A stretch of 64,000 bases of DNA from Actinospineispora acaciae DSM 45401 (GTDB lineage Bacteria; Actinomycetota; Actinomycetes; Mycobacteriales; Pseudonocardiaceae): assembly GCF_000620785.1 (NCBI RefSeq), contig NZ_JIAI01000002.1:750177-814176 (forward strand), given 5' to 3'. Shown here piece by piece: positions 7,392 through 17,052 of the stretch (position 1 is the stretch's first letter; each line of letters opens with the position of its first letter). The position numbers and the translations under genes are program-made. The notes under the pieces were generated by a model that saw only the letters and a list, made by a program, of their open reading frames with translations, searched no databases and was not told where the DNA came from.

Positions 7392-8804
7392 GTGCGTCGC
7401 CGGTTGCTGGTCACCGTCATGGTGATGGTGGCGATGGTGCTGGTCGGGCTCGGGGTGCCGCTGGCGCTCAGCGACGCCCGGACCGCCACCCAGCGCCAGT
7501 TCGTGGACCGGCTGGCCGACACCGTGCGGTTCGCCTCGCTGTCCCAGCGGGCGGTGGTGGAGGACGACCCGTCCGCGGTCGCGGCCGAGATGCGCCGCTA
7601 CGACGAGGTGTACGGCATCGCGGTGGTGCTGCTGTCCCGGGACGGCAGGCCGCTGGCCGAGTCCCGCCCCGGGCTGGCGGTGGCCGATGCGGACCGGGTG
7701 TCGGTGGCGCTCACCGGCCGCCGCTCCGAGCCCTACCCGGCGATCATGCCGTGGACCGAGGGCGCGATGCTGCTGGCCGAGCCGGTGCTGGTGGACGGCG
7801 AGGTGCGCGGGGCCGCGGTCACGGTGTCGCCCACCGGCGCGCTGCGCAACGAGCTGCTGGCCGAGTGGCTGGTGCTGCTCGCGGCCGGGCTGATCGCGCT
7901 CGGGCTGGCCGCGCTGGCCGCGCTCCCGGTGGTGCGCTGGATCATGCGGCCGGTGCAGCTCCTGGACTCCGGGCTGCCCAGGGTGGCCGCCGCCGTGCTC
8001 GCCGGGCGGGCCGCCGAGCCGGTCGGGGACGGTCGCGGCCCGGCCGAGCTGCGCCGCCTGATCGGCTCGTTCGACAAGATGGCGGCCACCGTGAGCCAGG
8101 CGCTCGCCGCCCAGCGCGGGTTCGTCGCCGACGCCAGCCACCAGCTGCGCAACCCGCTCACCGCGCTGCGGCTGCGGCTGAACAACCTGGACAGCCACGT
8201 CGACCCGACCGCCGCCGAGGAGCACCAGGCCGCGATGGAGGAGGCCGACCGGCTGGCCGACGTGCTGGACGGCCTGCTCGCGCTGGCCAAGGCGGAGCGG
8301 GCCGCGGCCGAGGCGGAGACGATCGAGCTGGACCGGGCGCTGGACGACCGGCTGGACGCCTGGGGGGTGCTCGCCGAGCACGAGCGGCTGGCGCTGCGCC
8401 GGACCGGGGACACCGGGCTGCGCGCGCACGCCCCGGCGGGCACCGTGGAGACGGTGCTGGACGCGGTGCTGGACAACGCGATCAAGTTCAGCCCGCCGGG
8501 CGGCGAGATCGTCGTGCGCACCGAGGCGGACGGCGAGGACGTGCTGGTTTCGGTGCGCGACCACGGGCCGGGGCTGAGCGAGGATGAACTGGAGCGCGCC
8601 ACCGACCGGTTCTGGCGCAGCCCGTCGCAGCACAACGTGGAGGGCTCCGGGCTCGGGCTGGCCATCGCGCGCAGCAGCGCCCGGCAGTGCGGCGGTGAGC
8701 TGAGCCTGCGGCGGCCGAGCGGCGGCGGGCTGCGGGTGGTGCTGCGGCTGCCGGCCGTCCCGGCGGTCAGCGGCGCCGGCGTGGTGGCGCAGGATCAGTC
8801 GTAG
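7392..8804 (+). CDS. Membrane sensor histidine kinase
   Basis: Partner kinase of the response regulator, 470 residues, GTG start. A membrane helix at about 7-25 and a second at about 158-180 bound an extracytoplasmic sensor domain of roughly 130 residues; a HAMP-like segment follows. The H-box is D-A-S-H-Q-L-R-N-P-L with His250, and the ATPase domain has the N-box V-L-D-N-A-I-K-F-S, D-H-G-P-G-L and G-L-G-L-A-I-A. Its stop lies inside the 3' end of the convergent TAXI gene (10-base overlap), suggesting a long association; the TAXI protein could be a ligand-binding accessory for the sensor. Confidence 0.92.
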   Translation: MRRRLLVTVMVMVAMVLVGLGVPLALSDARTATQRQFVDRLADTVRFASLSQRAVVEDDPSAVAAEMRRYDEVYGIAVVLLSRDGRPLAESRPGLAVADADRVSVALTGRRSEPYPAIMPWTEGAMLLAEPVLVDGEVRGAAVTVSPTGALRNELLAEWLVLLAAGLIALGLAALAALPVVRWIMRPVQLLDSGLPRVAAAVLAGRAAEPVGDGRGPAELRRLIGSFDKMAATVSQALAAQRGFVADASHQLRNPLTALRLRLNNLDSHVDPTAAEEHQAAMEEADRLADVLDGLLALAKAERAAAEAETIELDRALDDRLDAWGVLAEHERLALRRTGDTGLRAHAPAGTVETVLDAVLDNAIKFSPPGGEIVVRTEADGEDVLVSVRDHGPGLSEDELERATDRFWRSPSQHNVEGSGLGLAIARSSARQCGGELSLRRPSGGGLRVVLRLPAVPAVSGAGVVAQDQS

Positions 8805-9799
8805 TCCTTGAGCTCGCGGTAGTAGCGCTCGGCGCCGGGGTGCAGCGGCACCGGCTGGGTGCCGATCGCGGAGCGGGTGTCGATGGCCCGGCCGGCGGGG
8901 TTCGCCCTGACCAGCCGCTCGCGCTCGTCGAACATGGCCTCCACCAGCCCGCCGGCCAGCTCGTCGGGCATCTGCGCGGCGACCAGCAGGAAGTTGCGCA
9001 CCAGCAGGGCGGTCACCGGGGCCGGGATGCCGTAGGTGCCCGCCGTCACGGTGCCCACGTCGTACACCGGGTACCGGTGGCGGACCGCGGTGGCCACCTC
9101 GGCCAGGTCGAGCAGCCGGATCGGGCGCACCTTGGCCAGGGCGGTGAGCCCGACGGTGGGCAGCCCGCCGGTCCAGAAGAACGCCTCGATCCGCCCGTCG
9201 CGCAGCGCGGCCACCGACTCGTCCAGGCCGAGCAGGCTGGCCTGCAGGTCGTTGCCGGGGGACAGCCCGGCCGCCTCCAGCAGCCGCTTCGCCGCGACCA
9301 GCACGCCGGAGTCGGCGGCGCCCAGGGAGACACGGTGGCCGCGCAGGTCCGCGAGCCGGGTGATCGGCGAGTCGGCCGGCACCACCACCTGCAGCGCGTC
9401 GTCGTAGATCCTGGCCAGCGCCCTGGGCATCCGGCCGGGCGCGGACGGGGCGGCCAGCGCGGCGTCCGCCACGTCGGCGGTGGCGAAGATGACGTCCACC
9501 GAGCCGGCGCCCAGCAGCGTCAGGTTGTCCACCGAGCCGGCGGTGGGGCGCACCACCGGCCGCTGGGCCAGCTCCAGCCGGTTCTGCCAGGCGTCCGCCA
9601 GCGCGCCCCCGAGCGTGTAGTAGACGCCCTGGGAGAAGCCGGTGCCCAGGGTCAGCCGGGTGCCGGCCAGCCGGGAGCCGCAGCCCGGCAGGCTCGCCGC
9701 GACGGCGGTGGCGGCTGTGGCGGCGGAGGCGCGCAGCACGGCACGGCGCGGGATCCGGACCCGGCCCTGGGCACGGTCGCTGGCCGTGATGCGCGGCAT
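8795..9799 (-). CDS. TAXI-family TRAP solute-binding protein (orphan)
   Basis: Predicted extracytoplasmic binding protein of the TRAP-associated (TAXI) family, 334 residues. The N-terminus has [10 protein letters not shown], a hydrophobic stretch and L-P-G-C, compatible with a Tat-type or Sec lipoprotein signal. Family marks: [15 protein letters not shown] near 55, P-T-A-G-S-V-D-N-L near 90 and V-D-V-I-F-A-T-A-D near 105. TAXI proteins normally supply a DctM-type permease, which is absent nearby. The gene converges on the histidine kinase with a 10-base overlap, so a sensory role is a reasonable guess. Confidence 0.88.
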   Translation of the reverse strand: MPRITASDRAQGRVRIPRRAVLRASAATAATAVAASLPGCGSRLAGTRLTLGTGFSQGVYYTLGGALADAWQNRLELAQRPVVRPTAGSVDNLTLLGAGSVDVIFATADVADAALAAPSAPGRMPRALARIYDDALQVVVPADSPITRLADLRGHRVSLGAADSGVLVAAKRLLEAAGLSPGNDLQASLLGLDESVAALRDGRIEAFFWTGGLPTVGLTALAKVRPIRLLDLAEVATAVRHRYPVYDVGTVTAGTYGIPAPVTALLVRNFLLVAAQMPDELAGGLVEAMFDERERLVRANPAGRAIDTRSAIGTQPVPLHPGAERYYRELKDYD

Positions 9800-9893
9800 C
9801 CGGGCATACTGCCGGGTGACCGGGGTCGCGCGCCACAGCGGACGGCCGATCCCGCGCCCTCCCGCCGGTATGTCCGGTCGTACCCTGGACGGC

Positions 9894-11351
9894 GTGACTC
9901 GCAGCTACGCGATCCGCACCTACGGATGTCAGATGAACGCTCACGACTCCGAGCGGTTGGCCGGCATGCTCGAGTCCGCCGGCTACCGGCCGGTCGCCCA
10001 GGACGGCGAACAGGCCGACGTGGTGGTGTTCAACACCTGCGCGGTGCGGGAGAACGCGGACAACCGGCTGTACGGCAACCTCGGGCACCTGCGGCCGGTC
10101 AAGGACGCGCACCCGGGCATGCAGATCGCGGTCGGCGGCTGCCTGGCGCAGAAGGACAGGGCCGAGATCGTGCGCAGGGCGCCCTGGGTGGACGTGGTGT
10201 TCGGCACCCACAACCTGGGCTCGCTGCCCGCGCTGCTGGAGCGCGCCCGGCACAACCAGGCCGCCCAGGTGGAGATCAAGGAGTCGCTGGAGGTCTTCCC
10301 GTCCACGCTGCCCGCGCGCCGGGAGTCGGCGTACGCGGCCTGGGTGTCCATCTCCGTGGGGTGCAACAACACCTGCACCTTCTGCATCGTGCCGTCGCTG
10401 CGCGGCAAGGAGGTGGACCGCCGGCCCGGCGAGGTGCTCGCCGAGGTGTCCGCGCTGGCCGCCGAGGGCGTGCTGGAGGTGACCCTGCTCGGGCAGAACG
10501 TCAACTCCTACGGCGTCGAGTTCGGCGATCGGGCCGCGTTCGGCAAGCTGCTGCGGGCCTGCGGGGACATCGACGGGCTGGAGCGGGTGCGGTTCACCTC
10601 GCCGCACCCGCGCGACTTCACCGGTGACGTGATCGCGGCGATGGCCGAGACGCCGGTGGTCTGCCCGCAGCTGCACATGCCGCTGCAGTCCGGCTCGGAC
10701 GCGGTGCTGCGCGCGATGCGCCGCTCGTACCGGTCGGGTCGGTACCTGTCCATCCTGGACGAGGTGCGGGCGGCCATCCCGGACGCGGCGATCAGCACGG
10801 ACATCATCGTCGGGTTCCCCGGCGAGACGGACGCCGACTTCGAGGCCACCCTGGACGTGGTGCGCGCGGCCCGGTTCGCGCAGGCGTTCACCTTCCAGTA
10901 CTCGCCCCGGCCGGGCACCCCGGCCGCCTCGCTGGACGGCCAGGTGCCCAAGGCCGTCGTCTCGGAGCGCTACCAGCGGCTGGTCGCGGTGCAGGAGGAG
11001 ATCTCCTGGGAGCTGAACCGCTCGTTGGTCGGGCGCACGGTCGAGGTGCTGGTGGCCGAGGGGGAGGGGCGCAAGGACGGCGCCACCCGCCGGATGAGCG
11101 GGCGGGCCAGGGACGGGCGGCTGGTGCACTTCGCGCCGGGGCCCGGGGTGCGGCCGGGGGACGTGGTGCACACCGAGATCACCTATGCCGCGCCGCACCA
11201 CCTGGTCGCGGACGGGCCGCTGCGCGGCCACCGCAAGACCGCGGCCGGAGACCTCTACGAGCAGGGCAGGAGGCCGAGCCGGCCGACCGTGACCGGGCTC
11301 GGGTTGCCCGCGATCGGGCGCCCGGTGGCCACGGCTTCAGGAGGTGCGTGA
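9894..11351 (+). CDS. miaB: tRNA-2-methylthio-N6-dimethylallyladenosine synthase MiaB
   Basis: Radical SAM methylthiotransferase adding the 2-methylthio group to i6A37 of tRNAs reading UNN codons; it acts after MiaA, encoded at 13721. Start GTG 9894 ([12 protein letters not shown]) gives 485 residues, normal for the family; longer upstream frame lacks homology. The N-terminal cluster cysteines are in Y-G-C-Q-M-N, N-T-C-A-V-R and G-G-C-L-A-Q; the radical SAM triad is C-N-N-T-C-T-F-C near residue 158. A C-terminal TRAM domain follows, then a short variable tail. The stop shares one base with the next gene's ATG. Confidence 0.95.
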   Translation: MTRSYAIRTYGCQMNAHDSERLAGMLESAGYRPVAQDGEQADVVVFNTCAVRENADNRLYGNLGHLRPVKDAHPGMQIAVGGCLAQKDRAEIVRRAPWVDVVFGTHNLGSLPALLERARHNQAAQVEIKESLEVFPSTLPARRESAYAAWVSISVGCNNTCTFCIVPSLRGKEVDRRPGEVLAEVSALAAEGVLEVTLLGQNVNSYGVEFGDRAAFGKLLRACGDIDGLERVRFTSPHPRDFTGDVIAAMAETPVVCPQLHMPLQSGSDAVLRAMRRSYRSGRYLSILDEVRAAIPDAAISTDIIVGFPGETDADFEATLDVVRAARFAQAFTFQYSPRPGTPAASLDGQVPKAVVSERYQRLVAVQEEISWELNRSLVGRTVEVLVAEGEGRKDGATRRMSGRARDGRLVHFAPGPGVRPGDVVHTEITYAAPHHLVADGPLRGHRKTAAGDLYEQGRRPSRPTVTGLGLPAIGRPVATASGGA

Positions 11352-11824
11352 TGGAACCGGCGAACGGTTCGCTGGACCGGTTGGACAAGGAGCTTTCGGG
11401 CTTCCGGTCCTGGCCCCGGGTCGAGCCGGGGGTGTCGGCGATGGTGGTGGCGGTCGGCGTGCTGGTGTTGCTGGGCGGGTACGCGCTGCCCTGGGCCGGC
11501 TCGACCAGCGGCTGGAACGTGCTGGTCGGCAGCGGGCAGCTCGGCGTGCTGCCCCGGCTGTTCGTGATCACCTCGGTGTTGTTCGGGGTGCTCGGGTCGA
11601 CCCTCGGGCTGATGACCCGGCTGTGGGCGGTGGGTTGGGCGTGCGCCCTGGGCGGCGGGTTCTCCGTGGTGAACGGGCTGTGGGCGGTGTGGTCGCGACA
11701 GACCGCCCCCGGAGCGCCCGGCCCCGGGGTCGGCCTGGTGCTGGCCGTGCTGGCGATGGCCCTGCTCACCCTGATGTGGGTGCGGATCGCCTGGACCCGG
11801 CCGGGCGGCCGCGAACACGGTTAA
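11351..11824 (+). CDS. Four-helix membrane protein downstream of miaB
   Basis: Integral membrane protein of 157 residues with four hydrophobic segments at about 31-50, 68-90, 95-115 and 127-146. The start ATG 11351 shares its A with the miaB TGA and follows AGGAGG; GTG 11348 is an alternative. Function unknown. Mycobacteria, as I recall, also carry a small membrane protein gene directly after miaB (Rv2732c), so this is a conserved neighbour rather than an accessory gene. Its stop overlaps the convergent DUF349 gene by four bases (TTAA). Confidence 0.8.
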   Translation: MEPANGSLDRLDKELSGFRSWPRVEPGVSAMVVAVGVLVLLGGYALPWAGSTSGWNVLVGSGQLGVLPRLFVITSVLFGVLGSTLGLMTRLWAVGWACALGGGFSVVNGLWAVWSRQTAPGAPGPGVGLVLAVLAMALLTLMWVRIAWTRPGGREHG

Positions 11825-13371
11825 CGCTGTACGGCCTTCTCGGCGGTGGCCAGCCACTCGCGCCACTGCTCGGCCTGGCCCTCGGCCTGCTCGGCGCGGC
11901 GGGTGTCCCCGGCCGCGCGGGCCTTGGCGGCCTGCGCCTCGAACTGCTGCACCCGGTCCCGGAACTGGGCGACCCTGGCGTCCGCCTCCGGGTCGCTGCG
12001 CCGCCAGCGGCGGTCCAGGTCGCCCCGGATGCGGTCCTCGGCGGCGCGCATCCGCTCCTCCAGCTCACGGATCCGCTCCCGGGGCACCTTGCCGGCCGCC
12101 TCCCAGCGCTCGTGGATGGAGCGCAGCGCGGCGCGGGCGCTGTCCGGGTTGCTGGTGTCGACCTGGGCGGCCTCGGCGAGCAGCTGCTCCTTGCGGGCGG
12201 CGTTGGCGGCGAACTCGGCGTCCCGCTCGGAGAACACCGAGGAACGGTGGCTGAAGAACGCCTCCTGCGCGGCCCGGAACCGCTGCCAGAGCGCGTCGTC
12301 GGCGTCCTTCTGCGCGCGGCCGGCGGCCTTCCAGTCCGCCATCAGCTGCTTGTACCGGGCCGCGGTGGCGCCCCACTCGGTGGACTCGCTCAGGCCCTCG
12401 GCCTCGGTGACCAGTTCTTCCTTGCGAGCCTTGGAGGCGGCCCGCTGGCGGTCCAGCTCGGCGAAGTGCGAGCCCCGGCGCCTGTTGAACGCGTCGCGGG
12501 CCCGGGAGAACCGCTTCCAGAGCTGCTCGTCGGCCTTGCGGTCGATGCCCCGGATGGTGCGCCACTCCTCCAGGATCGCCTTGAACCGGTCGCCGGCGTG
12601 CTTCCACTGGGTGGTGTTGGCGGCCAGGTCCTCGGCCTCGGCGGCCAGCCGCTCCTTGCGTTCGACGGCCTTCGCCCTGGACGCCTCGCGGGCCTCCTTC
12701 TCCCCGCTGATGGCCTCCTCGGCGCGCCCGACCAGCGCGTCCAGGTGCCTGGACAGCCCGGCCACGTCGCCGACCACGGCGGCGTCGGCGAGGCCGTCGC
12801 GGAGCTGGCGGGCGCTGGACAGGGTGTGCTTGGCGTCGCCGCTGCCGGCGGCCAGCCGGGAGGAGAGCAGCTCGACCTCGGTGAGCAGGTCGTCGAAGCG
12901 GCGGGCGAAGTGCGCGAGGCCCTCCGCCGGCGCGCCGGCCTGCCAGCTGCCGACCACCCGCTCGCCCTCCGGGGTGCGCAGGTAGACGGTGCCGTCGTCG
13001 GCCACCCGGCCCCAGCGGGACGGGTCGGTGCCGGCGGGCGGGACCGGGTGCACGATCGCGGCGGCCGCCGACGCCGGGGCGGGCGCGGGGGCGGCGGGTG
13101 CCGGGGCGGACGGGGGGTGCGGCGCGGACGGCGCTGGGGCGCGGGTCGCCTGGCCGGGCATCGGCATGGGACGCGGCCGGGGCGGGACCGGACCCGGCGT
13201 CCGACCGGCCGCCTGACCGGTCGCCGGCGGTGCGGGGCGCGGCGCGGGGGCGATCGGGACGGCCCGCGCCGGGTCGATCGCGGGCCGGTTCGTCTCCTCG
13301 GCCTCGGCGGCTCCCAGCTCCGCGCCAGCGGTGCCGGCCACGCCTGTCCAGATCCTCTCCTGCTGCCCCAC
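11821..13371 (-). CDS. DUF349 repeat protein
   Basis: Cytoplasmic 516-residue protein. Residues 1-110 are low-complexity Pro/Ala and probably disordered. From about 140 on there are repeated helical DUF349 modules of the form W-K-x-A-G-x-x-x-K-x-x-x-D-x-x-L-W-x-R-F, seen at least three times, ending in charged coiled helices. Actinobacterial members of unknown function are found in this chromosomal neighbourhood; distant bacterial DUF349 proteins have been linked to RNA or ribosome contexts, which is weak evidence here. Convergent with the preceding membrane protein gene and divergent from miaA across 349 bases. Confidence 0.82.
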   Translation of the reverse strand: MGQQERIWTGVAGTAGAELGAAEAEETNRPAIDPARAVPIAPAPRPAPPATGQAAGRTPGPVPPRPRPMPMPGQATRAPAPSAPHPPSAPAPAAPAPAPASAAAAIVHPVPPAGTDPSRWGRVADDGTVYLRTPEGERVVGSWQAGAPAEGLAHFARRFDDLLTEVELLSSRLAAGSGDAKHTLSSARQLRDGLADAAVVGDVAGLSRHLDALVGRAEEAISGEKEAREASRAKAVERKERLAAEAEDLAANTTQWKHAGDRFKAILEEWRTIRGIDRKADEQLWKRFSRARDAFNRRRGSHFAELDRQRAASKARKEELVTEAEGLSESTEWGATAARYKQLMADWKAAGRAQKDADDALWQRFRAAQEAFFSHRSSVFSERDAEFAANAARKEQLLAEAAQVDTSNPDSARAALRSIHERWEAAGKVPRERIRELEERMRAAEDRIRGDLDRRWRRSDPEADARVAQFRDRVQQFEAQAAKARAAGDTRRAEQAEGQAEQWREWLATAEKAVQR

Positions 13372-13720
13372 GATCGGCCTCCCTGTTCCGGCCCGCTAGG
13401 TTCACGGCGGGCGCCCCGCGCGCGGCGGGGCCTTCACGTCGGGGTCGTGCTGTGACGCGCGACCCGTCCGCGATTCAAACAGCTCGGCCGGCCGTCCGAA
13501 ACCAGATCGGGCCGATTCAGGCCCTCAGCGGCAGCTCCGGAGAGACGAGGAACCGAATCGACCCCCGGACGGGGCCGGATATAGCGAATATCCAGGTCAT
13601 CCGGACCCGCGTGGGGCCGGGAGGCCGATCGTTAGGCTCGTCGACAGTGGGGTCGGCCGTGGGGAGGATGGTGGCGGTGGTGCGCGTGCCGCTGATGGTC
13701 TCTCAGCTCGCGGCGGCCCG
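13372..13720. other. Gene-free interval before miaA
   Basis: No convincing gene. It should hold the divergent promoters of the DUF349 gene and miaA. An inverted repeat GGATAT-AGCGA-ATATCC lies at 13577-13593. A very short frame, M-V-A-V-V-R-V-P-L at 13668 behind GGGGAGG, runs 18 codons and ends in TGA overlapping the miaA ATG (ATGA); it could be a translated leader but has no other support. Confidence 0.4.
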
Positions 13721-14650
13721 ATGAGCGGGCCCGTGCGGCTGGTCGCCGTCCTCGGCCCGACCGCGACCGGCAAGTCCGACCTCGCCGTGGAGCTGGCCAC
13801 CCGGCTGGGCGGCGAGGTGCTCAACGCCGACGCCATGCAGCTGTACCGGGGCATGGACATCGGCACCGCCAAGCTCACCGTGGCGCAGCGGCGCGGCGTG
13901 CCACACCACCTGCTGGACGTCCTCGACGTCACCGAGACCGCGTCGGTCGCCGCCTACCAGCGCGACGCGCGGGCGATCGTGGAGCGGCTGCTCGCGGCCG
14001 GCCGCACGCCGGTGCTGGCCGGCGGCTCGGCGCTGTACCTGCGCGCGGTGCTGGACGAGATGTCGTTCCCCGGCACCGACCCGCGGGTGCGGCGGCGGCT
14101 GGAGCACGAGCTGGCCGAGGACGGGGCGGACGCGCTGCACGCCCGGCTGGCCCGGCTGGATCCGGAGACGGCGGCGGCGGTGCCTGTCGCGAACGGCCGG
14201 CGCATCGTGCGGGCGCTGGAGGTCATCGAGATCACCGGGCGGCCGCCGCGCGCCAGCCTGCCCGAGCTGGGACCGCCCCGGTACGACGCGGTGCTGCTCG
14301 GGCTGGACATGGTGACCGAGGAGCTGGACCGGCGGATCGAGCGGCGGGTGGAGCGAATGTTCGCCGCCGGGCTGGTGGACGAGGTGCGCGGGCTGGTCGG
14401 CGTTGGCCTGAGGGAGGGGCGGACGGCCTCGCGGGCGGTCGGCTACCAGCAGGTGCTGGCCGCGTTGGACGGCGGCGGTGACCTCGGTGACTTCGAGGTG
14501 GCCGCCGCCGAGACCGCGAGGGCCACCCGGCGGCTGGTGCGCAGGCAGCGGTCCTGGTTCCGGCGCGACGCTCGTATCGAGTGGCTGGACGCCTCGGAGG
14601 ACCCGGTCGGGGCGGCGCTGCGCGGACTGCGGTCCGGCGTGGCTCAGTAG
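13721..14650 (+). CDS. miaA: tRNA dimethylallyltransferase MiaA
   Basis: Transfers dimethylallyl from DMAPP to A37 of tRNA, producing the i6A substrate of MiaB. The 309-residue protein is of normal length, with the P-loop G-P-T-A-T-G-K-S at 11-18, the substrate-binding [15 protein letters not shown] segment, the Y-Q-R-D-A region, G-G-S-A-L-Y near 100 and a C-terminal [11 protein letters not shown] tRNA-contact segment. dapF starts nine bases later and hflX follows, so the three form one transcription unit. Confidence 0.95.
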   Translation: MSGPVRLVAVLGPTATGKSDLAVELATRLGGEVLNADAMQLYRGMDIGTAKLTVAQRRGVPHHLLDVLDVTETASVAAYQRDARAIVERLLAAGRTPVLAGGSALYLRAVLDEMSFPGTDPRVRRRLEHELAEDGADALHARLARLDPETAAAVPVANGRRIVRALEVIEITGRPPRASLPELGPPRYDAVLLGLDMVTEELDRRIERRVERMFAAGLVDEVRGLVGVGLREGRTASRAVGYQQVLAALDGGGDLGDFEVAAAETARATRRLVRRQRSWFRRDARIEWLDASEDPVGAALRGLRSGVAQ

Positions 14651-14659
14651 GCTGGGTGC

Positions 14660-15505
14660 ATGGCCGATCCGGAGGCGGGCATCGCGTTCCGCAAGGGGCA
14701 CGGTACGGAGAACGACTTCGTGCTGCTGCCGGACCCGGACGGCGCGCTGGAGCTGACCCCGGCGCGGGTGCGGGCGCTGTGCGACCGGCGGCGCGGGCTG
14801 GGCGCGGACGGGGTACTGCGGGTGGTCCGGAGCGCCGCGCTGGGCGAGCGCGAGCCCACCGAGGCGGAGTGGTTCATGGACTACCGCAACGCCGACGGCT
14901 CGGTGGCCGAGATGTGCGGCAACGGGGTACGGGTGTTCGCCCGGTACCTGGCCGAGGCCGGCCTGGTCGACGGCGACGAGCTGGTGGTGGCCACCCGGGG
15001 CGGGCCGAAGCCGGTGCGGTTCCTCGGTGACTCCGGCGAGATCGCCGTGGCGATGGGTGCGGTGCGGCTCGGGGGTGCGAGCGCGGCGACGGTGGGCGGC
15101 CGGAAGTTCGACGGGCTGGTGGTGGACGTCGGCAACCCGCACCTGGCCTGTGTCACGGACGCGGCCCTGGACGAGCTGGACCTGACGGTCGCGCCCGGCT
15201 ATGACGCCGAGGTGTTCCCGTCCGGGGTGAACGTCGAGTTCGTCACCCCGCTGGCCGGCGGCGAGGCGCGGATGCGGGTGTACGAGCGCGGGGTGGGGGA
15301 GACCCGTTCCTGTGGCACCGGCACGGTGGCCGCTGCCGCCGCCGCGCTGCGCCACGACGGGCGCTCCTCCGGGACGGTGACGGTGCACGTACCGGGCGGC
15401 CGGCTGCGGGTCGAGCTGGCCGACGGGACGGCGACCCTGACCGGCCCGGCGGTGCTGGTCGCGGCCGGCGAGATCGACCCGGACTGGTGGCGTTCGGCGC
15501 GCTGA
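14660..15505 (+). CDS. dapF: Diaminopimelate epimerase DapF
   Basis: Converts LL- to meso-diaminopimelate for peptidoglycan and lysine synthesis. The 281-residue protein contains both catalytic cysteine loops: M-C-G-N-G-V-R-V-F-A near residue 88 and S-C-G-T-G-T-V-A-A-A near 218, plus the N-terminal K-G-H-G-T-E-N-D-F-V motif and G-N-P-H-L near 160. It lies between miaA and hflX as in mycobacteria. Start ATG 14660 is ten bases after the miaA stop. Confidence 0.95.
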   Translation: MADPEAGIAFRKGHGTENDFVLLPDPDGALELTPARVRALCDRRRGLGADGVLRVVRSAALGEREPTEAEWFMDYRNADGSVAEMCGNGVRVFARYLAEAGLVDGDELVVATRGGPKPVRFLGDSGEIAVAMGAVRLGGASAATVGGRKFDGLVVDVGNPHLACVTDAALDELDLTVAPGYDAEVFPSGVNVEFVTPLAGGEARMRVYERGVGETRSCGTGTVAAAAAALRHDGRSSGTVTVHVPGGRLRVELADGTATLTGPAVLVAAGEIDPDWWRSAR

Positions 15506-15556
15506 CCGCCTTCGGCGGCGGAAATTGGGTGCGGACCGTGGGACCATGGATGACAT

Positions 15557-17029
15557 ATGAACGAACCGTCTCCGTACATCGAACCCTCGACCGGTGACCT
15601 GGAGCTCGAGGAACGGACCTCGCTGCGCCGGGTGGCCGGGCTGTCCACCGAGCTCGCCGACGTCACCGAGGTCGAGTACCGCCGGCTGCGGCTGGAGCGG
15701 GTGGTCCTGGTCGGGGTGTGGACCGAAGGCACCGCCGAGGCCGCCGACGCCTCGCTCACCGAGCTGGCCCGGCTGGCCGAGACGGCCGGCTCGACGGTGC
15801 TGGACGGCCTGGTACAGCGCCGGCCCCGGCCCGACCCGGCCACCTTCGTCGGCTCCGGGAAGGTCGAGGAGCTGCGCAACGCGGTCCTGGCCACCGACGC
15901 CGACACCGTGATCTGCGACGGCGAGCTGTCCCCCGGCCAGCTGCGCCAGCTCGAGGACAGGCTCAAGGTCAAGGTGATCGACCGGACGGCGCTGATCCTG
16001 GACATCTTCGCCCAGCACGCCCGCTCCAGGGAGGGCAAGGCGCAGGTCGAGCTGGCCCAGCTGTCCTACCTGCTGCCCCGGCTGCGCGGCTGGGGCGAGG
16101 CGCTGTCCCGGCAGGTCGGCGGCCGCGCGGCCGGCGGCGTCGGGATCGGCGGCCGTGGCCCCGGCGAGACGAAGATCGAGCTGGACCGCCGCCGGATCCG
16201 CCGCCGGATGGCCAAGCTGCGCCGCGAGATCGCCGCGATGCGCACCGTGCGGGACACCAAGCGCGGCTCGCGGCGGCGCAACGAGGTGCCCGCGGTGGCC
16301 ATCGCCGGCTACACCAACGCCGGCAAGTCGAGCCTGCTCAACGCGATCACCGGGGCCGGCGTCCTGGTGGAGGACGCGCTGTTCGCCACCCTGGACCCGA
16401 CCACCCGCCGCGCCGAGACCGCCGACGGGCGGGCGTACACCCTGACCGACACCGTCGGGTTCGTCCGGCACCTGCCGCACCAGCTGGTCGAGGCGTTCCG
16501 GTCCACCCTGGAGGAGGTCGCCCAGGCCGACCTGCTGGTGCACGTGGTGGACGGCTCGGACCCGATGCCCGAGGAGCAGATCAAGGCGGTCCGCGAGGTG
16601 CTCGCCGAGATCGGTGAACAGCAGGGCGAGCGGATGCCGCCGGAGCTGCTGGTGGTCAACAAGATCGACGCGGTGACCGACCTGCCGCTGGCCCGGCTGC
16701 GCCACCTGCTGCCGGACGCGGTGTTCGTGTCCGCCGCCACCGGCACCGGGATCGACCGGCTGCGCGAGACGATCGACACCCGGCTGCCCAGGCCGGACCA
16801 CCAGCTCGAGGTGCTGCTGCCCTACACCGAGGGCTCGCTCACTGCGCGGGTGCACGAGCACGGCCAGGTGCTGGCCGAGGAGCACCGCGCGGACGGCACC
16901 TGGCTGCGCGCCCGGGTCGGCGACGAGCTAGCGTCCGCGCTGCGCGAGTACCGGGTACCCACCGCCGTCGAGGAGCCCGCGGTCGAGGAGCCCGCCGTCG
17001 CCGAGCCGTCCCGGAGTGTCGCCCGCTGA
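15557..17029 (+). CDS. hflX: GTPase HflX
   Basis: Ribosome-associated GTPase that splits or rescues stalled 70S ribosomes under stress. The 490-residue protein has the HflX N-terminal domain (V-G-S-G-K-V-E-E-L near 95, D-G-E-L-S-P-G-Q-L near 120), a glycine-rich linker G-I-G-G-R-G-P-G-E-T-K near 197 and a G domain with G1 G-Y-T-N-A-G-K-S-S near 252, the G3 D-T-V-G-F motif near 300 and N-K-I-D near 369. The C-terminus has a repeated V-E-E-P-A acidic tail. It follows dapF by 51 bases. Confidence 0.94.
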   Translation: MNEPSPYIEPSTGDLELEERTSLRRVAGLSTELADVTEVEYRRLRLERVVLVGVWTEGTAEAADASLTELARLAETAGSTVLDGLVQRRPRPDPATFVGSGKVEELRNAVLATDADTVICDGELSPGQLRQLEDRLKVKVIDRTALILDIFAQHARSREGKAQVELAQLSYLLPRLRGWGEALSRQVGGRAAGGVGIGGRGPGETKIELDRRRIRRRMAKLRREIAAMRTVRDTKRGSRRRNEVPAVAIAGYTNAGKSSLLNAITGAGVLVEDALFATLDPTTRRAETADGRAYTLTDTVGFVRHLPHQLVEAFRSTLEEVAQADLLVHVVDGSDPMPEEQIKAVREVLAEIGEQQGERMPPELLVVNKIDAVTDLPLARLRHLLPDAVFVSAATGTGIDRLRETIDTRLPRPDHQLEVLLPYTEGSLTARVHEHGQVLAEEHRADGTWLRARVGDELASALREYRVPTAVEEPAVEEPAVAEPSRSVAR

Positions 17030-17052
17030 CCGGACGCCGCGCGGGGGCTGTC

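Noticed and set aside
6390..11231. Very long minus-strand open frame opposite gluA, the two-component genes and miaB
   Set aside because: Composition is Gly/Arg/His/Gln-rich antisense sequence without family motifs; it results from high GC opposite real genes.
13703..16885. Long minus-strand frame opposite miaA-dapF-hflX
   Set aside because: Shadow of three well-identified plus-strand genes.
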